Source: Mumia sp. Pv4-285
GTDB taxonomy: Bacteria > Actinomycetota > Actinomycetes > Propionibacteriales > Nocardioidaceae
Reading direction: 5' to 3'
Length of the DNA stretch: 64,000 bases
Assembly: GCF_041320275.1 (NCBI RefSeq)
Contig: NZ_CP162023.1
Location: 3,224,001-3,288,000 of the forward strand
Below, in pieces: positions 34,023-41,340 of this stretch. The position numbers and the translations under genes were made by a program. The stretch's first letter is position 1. Every line of letters begins with the position of its first letter. Under the pieces are notes generated by a model, which did no database searches, was not told where the DNA came from, and saw only the letters and a list, made by a program, of their open reading frames with translations.

Positions 34023-35207
34023 TCAATCCGACTCGAAGGACTCGACGTACGTGACGTCCTGACCGGTGATCCGGTAGAGGTGCCACTTGGCGTACGGGTA
34101 GTGGTCGTCGCCGTCGTATCCGAACTCGTCCGCGAGGCCCGGGAGCTCGATCGTCGTCTGCTCGAGCTGTTCCTTGAGCTGCTTGCCGCTGCACGGGTAG
34201 CCGCACTCCTCGAGGGCCGCACCGAAGAGACGAGCCGTCATGTACGCCGGAACGGTGTAGGCACCGTTGAGCTCGAGCACGTTGTCCGACGGCATCTCGC
34301 CCTCGACCGCGTCAAGGAACTCGGAGGCGGCGCCCTCGGCGGTGGCCGGGTCGACGACCTCGTTGACCGTCAGCGCGTACACGTTCTTGTCGGTCGACTC
34401 CGCCAGCGACGGCAGGTTGCCCGTGCCGTCGACCCAGATGAAGGGAGCGTCGATCCCAGCGCTTCGAACCCCCTTCAGCACGCTCAGGAAGCCGGGTCCG
34501 GTGTTGCTCATCATGACGACGTCCGGCTTCGCCGCGACGATCTTGGCGACCTGCGCGGAGGAGTCGCTCGCCGCGAGGTCGATCTCCTGGCGGGTCACGA
34601 TCTCGATGCCGGCGTCGGCTGCCTTCTCCTCGACCTGGTCGCCGAAGCCCACCGAGGTCAGCGTGTTGATGTTGACCAGCGCAGCGCGGGGTGAGTCGAC
34701 CCCGGCGACCTCCGACGCCGCCGCCAGCATGGCGCTGCCGGCCTTGGTGTTGTCGGCACCCAGGCTGAACGCGTAGTCGTTCGCCTCTGCCAGCGACATG
34801 CACGCCAGCGGCACCTCGTACCGTTCGGCGACCGGTGTCCCCGCCGAGCAGTTGGCGCTCAGGACGAAGCCGAAGATCGCATTGACCTCGTCCGCGGTGG
34901 CGAGCTGCGTGGTGTTCGTCGCAGTGCGCGAGGCGTCGGCGGCGTTGTCGAGCGTGACGAGCTCGATCTTGTGGCCGTTGATCCCGCCGTCGGCGTTGAC
35001 CTCGTCGAGGTACGCCTGGATCCCGACCTCCATGCCCTCGCCGTAGTAGGCGGTGACCCCGGAGAGCTCGGCGTTGATGCCCCACGTGTAGGTCCCGTCG
35101 CCGGACGATCCGCTCGCCCCGCCGTCTCCCCCGCACGCGGAGGCCGCGAGCGCGAGAGTGCCGACAGCGACGACTGGCCTGATGCGTCGCGTGCGCGTGG
35201 ACGTCAT
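34023..35207 (-). CDS. ABC transporter substrate-binding lipoprotein (branched-chain amino-acid type)
   Basis: 394 aa periplasmic-binding-type protein tethered by lipidation. The lipobox is AASAC with lipid cysteine C25 (LALAASACGGDGG). The mature domain (GINAELSGVTAYYGEGMEVGIQAYLDEVNADGGINGHKIELVTLDNA) is of the Leu/Ile/Val-binding class. In this group many members bind aromatic or other hydrophobic acids, not amino acids. It is the fifth gene of the operon and serves the LivHMGF set just upstream. Confidence 0.93.
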   Translation of the reverse strand: MTSTRTRRIRPVVAVGTLALAASACGGDGGASGSSGDGTYTWGINAELSGVTAYYGEGMEVGIQAYLDEVNADGGINGHKIELVTLDNAADASRTATNTTQLATADEVNAIFGFVLSANCSAGTPVAERYEVPLACMSLAEANDYAFSLGADNTKAGSAMLAAASEVAGVDSPRAALVNINTLTSVGFGDQVEEKAADAGIEIVTRQEIDLAASDSSAQVAKIVAAKPDVVMMSNTGPGFLSVLKGVRSAGIDAPFIWVDGTGNLPSLAESTDKNVYALTVNEVVDPATAEGAASEFLDAVEGEMPSDNVLELNGAYTVPAYMTARLFGAALEECGYPCSGKQLKEQLEQTTIELPGLADEFGYDGDDHYPYAKWHLYRITGQDVTYVESFESD

Positions 35208-35247
35208 CTCGTACCTCCGTGGTGTGGGAACTGGCTGTGCTGACCGG

Positions 35248-36009
35248 TCACTCTGCGGACTGCCCGAGGTACGACCGCTTCACCTCGGCGCTCGACATCA
35301 CCGCGCCGGGCTCACCGACACGCAGGACCTCGCCGAAGTTCATCGCCATCAGCTGGTCGCAGTTGCTGACGACGAAGCCGGGGTCGTGGTCGATCAGGAC
35401 GATCGTCCGGCCGAGCCGGCGCATCTCGGCAAGCGCCTCGGCGATCGCCCCTCGCTCGCTCGCGCTCACGCCTGAAGTCGGCTCGTCGAGCAGGATGAGC
35501 TCGTTGCCGACCGCGAGAGCGCGGGCCATGTCGGCCAGCTTCTGCACCGCGCTAGACAGCTCGCCGAGCGGCCGGTGGGCGTACGAGGTGAGGTCGAGAA
35601 GCTCGAGCACCTCCATCGCGCGGCTGCGGCTCGCCGCCTCGAACTGGGTGCGTCGGTGGTCGGAGAACCGCAGCGCCCCCCAGACCGAGTTCTTGAGCTG
35701 CCCCAGCGAGACGAGGTTGAGGACGGTCAGGTGGGTGAAGTACTGGGTCGACTGCAGGCTGCGACCGATGCCGTGATTGCGGACCTTGTGGGGAGAGGTG
35801 CCGGTCAGCCTCTCGCCCTTGAAGAGCACCTCGCCACGCACGGTCGGGACGACGCCGCTGACGACGTTGAGGATCGTCGTCTTCCCTGCGCCGTTCGGAC
35901 CGACGATGCCGAACGTCTGTCCTCGTTCCACCTCGAAGTTGATGTCACGCAGGATCGAGACTCCTCCGAGCTCGACGTCCACGCTCTCGAGTGCCAGCAG
36001 CACGGTCAC
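35248..36009 (-). CDS. ABC transporter ATP-binding protein, LivG-type, with altered signature
   Basis: 253 aa ATPase. Walker A is GPNGAGKTTILNVVSG near 35-50, Walker B ELILLDEPTSGVSASE near 155-170, and DHD in IDHDPGF. The usual signature LSxGQ is LSSAVQKLADMARALAVG, lacking the glycine, so hydrolysis in this site could be weak. The partner LivF (36006) has a normal signature, which would give an asymmetric pair. GTG 36009 overlaps the LivF stop. Confidence 0.92.
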   Translation of the reverse strand: MTVLLALESVDVELGGVSILRDINFEVERGQTFGIVGPNGAGKTTILNVVSGVVPTVRGEVLFKGERLTGTSPHKVRNHGIGRSLQSTQYFTHLTVLNLVSLGQLKNSVWGALRFSDHRRTQFEAASRSRAMEVLELLDLTSYAHRPLGELSSAVQKLADMARALAVGNELILLDEPTSGVSASERGAIAEALAEMRRLGRTIVLIDHDPGFVVSNCDQLMAMNFGEVLRVGEPGAVMSSAEVKRSYLGQSAE

Positions 36010-36719
36010 ACCTTCTCCCGACCCAGGTAGGTGTCGAGGACTCCCTCGACATCGAGCTCGTCGATGGCGCCTTCGGCGACGACCAGGCCGTCGTCCATCA
36101 CCTGGACGCGATCGGCCACCGCGAGCGACTCCGACACCGACTGGTCCGCCGCGAGGATGGCGAGCCCCTGATCGTCGGCGAGCCGCCGCAGGTACTGCAT
36201 GAGCTCGCGCACGACACCGGGCGCCAGTCCGAGCGAGAGCTCGTCGACAAGGAGGACCTTCGGGGTACGCAGCAGGGCGAGCGCCGTCGCGAGCATCTGT
36301 CGCTCACCGCCGCTCAGCAGCCCGGCCCTGACCATGAGCCGGTCCGCCAGCCGAGGGAAGTACTCCAGGACCTGGTTCTTGAGCGCCTTGGTCGGAGCGA
36401 CGAGGCGCAGCTGCTCGTCGACCGTCATCCCAGTGAACACCTTGTTCCGCTCGGCGATCAGCTCGAGGCCGGCGCGCGAGAGCGTGAGCGGGTGCGGTCG
36501 TCGTACGGGCTTGCCGAGCAGCTCGATCCGCCCGTTGGACCGGCCGGTCTCGCCCGGGAGGAACCCGACGATCCCGCGGAGCGTGGAGGTCTTCCCGGCG
36601 CCGTTGCGTCCGAGCATCATCGTGAGGGTGCCCGGCTCGAGATCGACCGCGTAGCCGGTCACGGCGGGCACGCCGCGGTAGGAGACGGTGAGGTCTCGTA
36701 CGGAGAGGATCGCGTTCAT
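36006..36719 (-). CDS. ABC transporter ATP-binding protein, LivF-type
   Basis: 237 aa ATPase. Walker A LGRNGAGKTSTLRGIVG near 37-53, signature LSGGERQMLATALALLRTPKVLLVDELSLGLAPG near 140-170, H-loop AADQSVSESLAVADRV. ATG 36719 overlaps the LivM stop (ATGA). It forms the second ATPase of the Liv-type importer of operon I. The D-loop EL instead of EP in VDELSLGL is an uncommon but seen variant. Confidence 0.93.
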   Translation of the reverse strand: MNAILSVRDLTVSYRGVPAVTGYAVDLEPGTLTMMLGRNGAGKTSTLRGIVGFLPGETGRSNGRIELLGKPVRRPHPLTLSRAGLELIAERNKVFTGMTVDEQLRLVAPTKALKNQVLEYFPRLADRLMVRAGLLSGGERQMLATALALLRTPKVLLVDELSLGLAPGVVRELMQYLRRLADDQGLAILAADQSVSESLAVADRVQVMDDGLVVAEGAIDELDVEGVLDTYLGREKV

Positions 36720-37882
36720 CGAGCGGCCGCCTTCTTCTTGCCGACGAGACTGACGAGCGCCCTGATCCTCGACTCCAGCTTGCGCAGGATGCCTTCGATG
36801 CCGTCGGGCTCGAACAGGATCACCAGCAGGAACAGCAGGGAGAACAGTCCTGCGTTGACGGTGTTGACGTTGCTCAGGTACCAGTCGAAGTTGATCCCGG
36901 CGTTCTGCATCCAGACCGACACCTGGTTCTGGAGGAAGTACGGCAGGACCGAGATGACGACGGCGCCGATGATCGCGCCCAACCGGGAGCTGACACCGCC
37001 GATGAAGATCATCGTGACAAGGGTGATGGTCAGCGTGAGCGTGTACGACTCGTAGTCCGCGCGACCGACCCAGTACGCGAACAGGCAACCCGCGATCGCC
37101 GTGACGGCACCGCTCGCCGCGAACGCGTACAGCTTCCAGCGGACGACGTCGACGCCGCTCATCGCGGCCGCGACCTCGCTCTCCTTCAGCGCGCGCCACG
37201 CGAGCCCGATGCCCGTGCGCTCGACGAGGGCGGTGGCGGCGTAGATGACGAGGAGGATGACGATCAGCGTCCAGTAGAGGTTCGTCCCGTACGACAGGTC
37301 CCACGAGCCGATCTCCAGCGGGGGCAGCACGAGCCCGGCCGGGTGGTACTCCGCCTGGTACTGCCGGGTCAGCGACGTCACGATGAACTGCAGCGCCAGG
37401 CTGGACAGCAGCAGGTAGAGGCCCTTGAAGCGCAGGCCGGGCAGTCCGGACACGACCCCTACCGTCCAGCCGACGAGCGTGCACCCCAGCAGGACGACCG
37501 GGAAGCTCTCCACCCCCCAGCTGACCATGATGCCGGCGGTGAACGCACCGATCGCCATGAAGGCGCCGCCGCTCAGCGCGATCTGGCCCGCGCCGCCGAC
37601 CAGGATCGACTGACCGATCGACGCGATCGCGAAGATCGCGCACGACTGGGCGATCAGGTTGATGTAGGGGCCAGCCCCAGCCGCCCACAGCGCTGCTGCA
37701 ACGAGCAGGAGGGTCACCGCGAGATGGGTAGGAGCGCCCGGACGGGTGAGCGCGTCCTTCAGCCGGCCGGTGCGACCACCGGTCCCGCCCGACTGGGGGG
37801 ACGGGTCTGGCGCGTCGGAGGACGATCGCGCGTCGACAGGGGCGTCGGCGATCTCGGGAACCTGCGCGGGGGACATGTCCAT
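36716..37882 (-). CDS. Branched-chain-type ABC permease, LivM-like
   Basis: 388 aa. A hydrophilic N-terminal extension of about 45 residues (MDMSPAQVPEIADAPVDARSSSDAPDPSPQSGGTGGRTGRL) precedes about nine helices (THLAVTLLLVAAALWAAGAGPYINLIAQSCAIFAIASIGQSILVGGAGQIALSGGAFMAIGAF). The EAA-like loop is ALKESEVAAAMSGVDVVRWKLYAFAASGAVTAIAGCLFA. ATG 37882 overlaps the LivH stop (TGATG); GTG 37885 is also possible. Confidence 0.9.
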   Translation of the reverse strand: MDMSPAQVPEIADAPVDARSSSDAPDPSPQSGGTGGRTGRLKDALTRPGAPTHLAVTLLLVAAALWAAGAGPYINLIAQSCAIFAIASIGQSILVGGAGQIALSGGAFMAIGAFTAGIMVSWGVESFPVVLLGCTLVGWTVGVVSGLPGLRFKGLYLLLSSLALQFIVTSLTRQYQAEYHPAGLVLPPLEIGSWDLSYGTNLYWTLIVILLVIYAATALVERTGIGLAWRALKESEVAAAMSGVDVVRWKLYAFAASGAVTAIAGCLFAYWVGRADYESYTLTLTITLVTMIFIGGVSSRLGAIIGAVVISVLPYFLQNQVSVWMQNAGINFDWYLSNVNTVNAGLFSLLFLLVILFEPDGIEGILRKLESRIRALVSLVGKKKAAAR

Positions 37883-38757
37883 CACAACCTCACGACCTCG
37901 GCCTTGCCGAACAGGCCGGTCGGACGAACCATCAGGAAGGCGAGCATCACGGAGAAGGCGACCAGGTCCACCCAGTCCGTGCCGAGCGTGGCCGCCACCG
38001 CGTTCTGCAGCGCGCCGAGGACGAGCCCTCCGAAGAGCGCTCCCGGCACCGAGTCGAGGCCACCGAGGATGATCGCGGGGAAGGCGAAGAAGCCGATGTT
38101 GGCGACTCCGACCGGGTCCACCGACGACCGCAGCGCGAAGGCGATGCCCGCGAAGGCCGCCGTCAGTCCTGCCAGGCCCCACGCGATGGTCGCGATCCGC
38201 GCCGCGCTCACGCCCAGGTGGACCGACAGGCCCGGGTTGTCGGCGACGGCGTTCATCTGAAGACCGAGCTGTGTCTTGGCGAGGATCAGCAGGATCGCGG
38301 CGACGACGAGCAGCGTGATGCCGACCGAGACGAGGTCGGCGACCGTGATGGTGGCGCCGGCGACCTGGAACGAACGGTCGCCCACGACGTCGGGCAGGGC
38401 GAGCGGGCTGGTGCCGTAGCGCACCGCCACCACGGCCTGGAGCACCCCCGCCAGGCCGATCGTGGCGACCGAGGTGGCGAAGGGCTCTCGCGCGGCTACC
38501 TTCGCGAAGACCACGATGTAGACGAACGCACTGAACATCGCCACGAGCGTCACCGTGATCGCCGTCGCGACGAGGAACGGCAGCTGTTCGTTCTTCACCA
38601 GGTCGTAGAAGAGGAAGGCGCCGAGGAGCATGAACCCGCCCTGGCAGAAGCTCAGGACCTTCGACGCCCGGAAGAGGAGGACGAACCCCACTCCGACCAG
38701 CCCGTAGAGCGAGCCTGTGACTATCGAGCCCCAGACGGCTTGTGCGAACACGCCCAC
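37882..38757 (-). CDS. Branched-chain-type ABC permease, LivH-like
   Basis: 291 aa membrane permease, first gene of operon I. About eight helices, with the family text GSLYGLVGVGFVLLFRASKVLSFCQGGFMLLGAFLFY at the start and MNAVADNPGLSVHLGVSAARIATIAWGLAGLTAAFAGIAFAL in the coupling loop. GTG 38757 follows TAGGGAG. The palindrome at 38813-38828 lies 56 bases upstream, so this operon belongs to the proposed TetR regulon. Confidence 0.93.
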   Translation of the reverse strand: MGVFAQAVWGSIVTGSLYGLVGVGFVLLFRASKVLSFCQGGFMLLGAFLFYDLVKNEQLPFLVATAITVTLVAMFSAFVYIVVFAKVAAREPFATSVATIGLAGVLQAVVAVRYGTSPLALPDVVGDRSFQVAGATITVADLVSVGITLLVVAAILLILAKTQLGLQMNAVADNPGLSVHLGVSAARIATIAWGLAGLTAAFAGIAFALRSSVDPVGVANIGFFAFPAIILGGLDSVPGALFGGLVLGALQNAVAATLGTDWVDLVAFSVMLAFLMVRPTGLFGKAEVVRL

Positions 38758-38812
38758 GTTGCGAATCTCCCTACCTCGGTCGTACGAAGGTGACGCGGAT
38801 CAGAAAACGACT

Positions 38813-38828
38813 TTGACATCGACGTCAG
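38813..38828. promoter_or_regulatory. Island operator A: TTGACATCGACGTCAG
   Basis: 16 bp palindrome, two mismatches between arms, in the 94 bp gap ahead of the LivH-led importer operon (transcribed left from 38757). Matches the consensus TTGACnTCGAnGTCAA seen at six other sites in the island. Probable TetR operator. Confidence 0.75.
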
Positions 38829-38851
38829 TTTATGGAGCAGGTCACATCCCG

Positions 38852-39724
38852 TCAACGTCCTTGCGCTGCGAGACCACCGAGGAACCGCCAGGTGCGTTCG
38901 TCGTCGTCCCCTCGCGCCACGACGTGGGCCGCAAACTCGGTGACGCCCGCGTCGGCGAACCGGTGCAGCTGGCCGGCGACGGTCGCCTCATCGCCGACGA
39001 GGGACAGGGCCGCGACACCGTCGGCACCTTCGCGCTCCAGCACTCGCTGGTACGACGGCAGCGCGTCGTTCGCGCCGAGCTTGCGGTGGATCGCCGCGCG
39101 GGCCGCGTCGACGTCGTCGGTCACGCACAGCGGGAGCGCGGTCACGATCCGGAACGGCTCCGTACGGCCGGCGGCCGCCGCCACGATGACCTGCTCGACA
39201 GTGCGCAGTCCGGAGGCCCACGTGACCACGCCGTCCGCCTGCTCGGCAGCGAACCCCGCCATGACCGGGTTGACCGCGCCGAGCACGACCTGCGGCGCAG
39301 GCGCCCTCGGCTGCAGCCGCTCGGGCTGCTCGCCACCGAGCAGACTGCGCAGCTCGGCGAGATACGAGCGCATCGTGGCCATCGGCGAGCCCCACTCGGC
39401 CGCGAACAGGCGTTCGGCCAGATCTTTGTGCGACGTCCCGAGCCCGAGGGTCAAGCGACCTCCGGACACTTCCTGCACGGTCAGCGCTTGCTGCGCGAGC
39501 GCATACGGCGTGCGGAGGGGAATCGGAGCGACGGCCGTCGCGATCTCGACGTCCTCGACCCGGCTCGCCGCCACCGCGAGCGCGGTGAGGGTGTCGAGGC
39601 CGTTCAGCATCGGCGCCCAGTAGCCCGCAAGTCCTGTCCGACCGACCCTCGAGACCTCGTCCACGACCTGCGCGACGCTGCCGTGGTTGGTGGTCGAGGA
39701 GTGGATCGAGATGCGCATCGTCAT
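38852..39724 (-). CDS. LLM class F420-type oxidoreductase
   Basis: 290 aa, shorter than the LLM at 32968. ATVAPIPLRTPYALAQQALTVQEVSGGRLTLGLGTSHKDLAERLFAAEWGSPMATMRSYLAEL matches the actinobacterial F420 LLM group. Probably works on a CoA thioester in the island. ATG 39724 overlaps the SDR stop (ATGA). Third gene of the operon ECH-SDR-LLM; it ends 24 bases before operator A. Confidence 0.87.
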   Translation of the reverse strand: MTMRISIHSSTTNHGSVAQVVDEVSRVGRTGLAGYWAPMLNGLDTLTALAVAASRVEDVEIATAVAPIPLRTPYALAQQALTVQEVSGGRLTLGLGTSHKDLAERLFAAEWGSPMATMRSYLAELRSLLGGEQPERLQPRAPAPQVVLGAVNPVMAGFAAEQADGVVTWASGLRTVEQVIVAAAAGRTEPFRIVTALPLCVTDDVDAARAAIHRKLGANDALPSYQRVLEREGADGVAALSLVGDEATVAGQLHRFADAGVTEFAAHVVARGDDDERTWRFLGGLAAQGR

Positions 39725-40455
39725 AGGTGGGTCCTCAGCAGCTGGCCACCGTCGACGAGGATCTCGGCGCCGGTGAGATAGGAAGCCTGCTCGGAGAGCA
39801 GGAAGGAGACGACGGACGCGATCTCGTCGGTGCGACCCGGTCGCCCGAGAGGCACCCACGACGAGATCCTGGGGATGCTCGCCTCGGGAAGCATCGGTGT
39901 CGCGATCGCTCCCGGGAGCAGGGTGTTGACGCGGATCCCGAGCTCGGCAAGCTCGACCGCAGCGCTCTGCGCCAAGCCGCGGGCTCCCCACTTCGACGCC
40001 CCGTAGCCGGCGTGCTCGGCGAAGGGACGCATCGCGGCGTTGCTCGCGGTGACGACGACCGCCGGCGCCGTGCCTTCACGCAGCAAAGGGACGCACGTCT
40101 GGAGGGCGAGCAGGAGACCGAGGGTGTTGACCCGCCATGCACGCTCGAAGTCGGCGGGATCCTCCTCGAGCAGCGGTGAGCGGTGCAGGATCCCGGCGTT
40201 GCTCACGAGGCCGTCCAGACGGCCGAACCGCTCACGGACGGCGGCGATCGCTTCCTGCCACTCGTCGGCCGAGGTCACATCGAGCCGCTGCGCGAGCACC
40301 GCGTCGCGGGGCAGCGGCTCGACCGTACTCACAAGCTCGTCCGCGAGCACGTCGCAGGCGACCACGGCGTATCCGTCGTCCAGCAGCGTCCGCACCACGG
40401 CCAGCCCTTGTCCGCGTGCCGCTCCGGTCACCAGCGCGACCCGACGTGCGGTCAT
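39721..40455 (-). CDS. SDR family oxidoreductase
   Basis: 244 aa classical SDR. Cofactor motif TGAARGQG near residues 10-17, NAG near 90, and YGASKWG (YxxxK) near 157. The C-terminal GAEILVDGGQ is standard. Fits dehydrogenation of a 3-hydroxyacyl-CoA or a ring alcohol. It is coupled to the hydratase before it and the LLM after it. Confidence 0.92.
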   Translation of the reverse strand: MTARRVALVTGAARGQGLAVVRTLLDDGYAVVACDVLADELVSTVEPLPRDAVLAQRLDVTSADEWQEAIAAVRERFGRLDGLVSNAGILHRSPLLEEDPADFERAWRVNTLGLLLALQTCVPLLREGTAPAVVVTASNAAMRPFAEHAGYGASKWGARGLAQSAAVELAELGIRVNTLLPGAIATPMLPEASIPRISSWVPLGRPGRTDEIASVVSFLLSEQASYLTGAEILVDGGQLLRTHL

Positions 40456-41252
40456 CGGCGAGCCACCAGGGCTTGCACGAGTGCTCGGTGCTCGGGCGTG
40501 GCGGTGAGTCGTACGTGCTCCTCGGCGTCACGGTCGCACGCCTCGGCGAACGAGAGGGCTGGTACGAGGTCGGAGGTCGCCGCCATCACCGCAACCGCCG
40601 GAGCCGGCACCCGCGCGAACCGTCGTGCGACTCGCATCGTCTGCTCCACGAGCTCGTCGTCGGGATGGACTCCGTTCACGAGTCCGCGCGCGAGCGCGAC
40701 GTCGGCGGGGACGGCCGCGGAGGAGTAGAGCAGCTCCCGCGCGACCGCTCGACCCACGAGGTCGTGCAGCAGCCAGCTGCAGCCGAAGTCTCCCGCGAGG
40801 CCCACGCGCCCGAACCCGGTCATCAGCACCGCGGAGCTCGCGGCGTAGCGGACGTCGCAGGCGAGCGCCAATGCCAGACCCGCGCCCACCGCCGGCCCCG
40901 GGATCATCGCGATCGTCGGCTTCGCGAGCTCGCGCAGCCTCACCACGGTGCGGCGTTGGAGATCTGCCTGGGCGGTCGCGCGGCCGTCTGGATCGTCGGC
41001 CGCACCGAAGATGCTCCGCCCAGCCGCCATCAGGCCGACGTCGCCACCCGCGCAGAAAGCGCCACGGGCACCGGTCAGCACCAGTGCTCGAACCTCGGCC
41101 GACCCGGAGGCGACGTCCAGCGCCGCGGCCAGTCCTTCGAGCAGCGGGAGCGAGAGGGCGTTGCGCACCTCGGGGCGGTCGAGGGTGACGACCAGGACAC
41201 CGTCATCCAATGACGCTGTCACGTCGTCGGTCCCGGTGGCGACGATCTCCAC
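40452..41252 (-). CDS. Enoyl-CoA hydratase/isomerase family protein
   Basis: 266 aa crotonase-fold protein. Oxyanion-hole residues are in GARGAFCAGGDVGLM near 60-75 and PAVGAGLALALACDVR near 125-140. The catalytic acid region VGLAGDFGCSW has Asp where a hydratase has Glu, so isomerase, hydrolase or C-C lyase activity is also possible. GGAG precedes ATG 41252, and operator B lies 29 bases upstream. First gene of the ECH-SDR-LLM operon, divergent from the CoA-transferase/ligase fusion. Confidence 0.9.
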   Translation of the reverse strand: MEIVATGTDDVTASLDDGVLVVTLDRPEVRNALSLPLLEGLAAALDVASGSAEVRALVLTGARGAFCAGGDVGLMAAGRSIFGAADDPDGRATAQADLQRRTVVRLRELAKPTIAMIPGPAVGAGLALALACDVRYAASSAVLMTGFGRVGLAGDFGCSWLLHDLVGRAVARELLYSSAAVPADVALARGLVNGVHPDDELVEQTMRVARRFARVPAPAVAVMAATSDLVPALSFAEACDRDAEEHVRLTATPEHRALVQALVARR

Positions 41253-41280
41253 GGCAACTCCTTGCTCGAAGGACTAGATT

Positions 41281-41296
41281 TCGACATCGACGTCAA
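41281..41296. promoter_or_regulatory. Island operator B: TCGACATCGACGTCAA
   Basis: 16 bp palindrome (two arm mismatches) in the 88 bp gap between the divergent hydratase (starts 41252) and fusion gene (starts 41341). A TTATAGT run at 41299 may be the -10 of the rightward promoter. One site could control both operons. Confidence 0.75.
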
Positions 41297-41340
41297 AGTT
41301 ATAGTTGCGTCCTATGCAGCGCAACAGCCTGGAGGAACAC

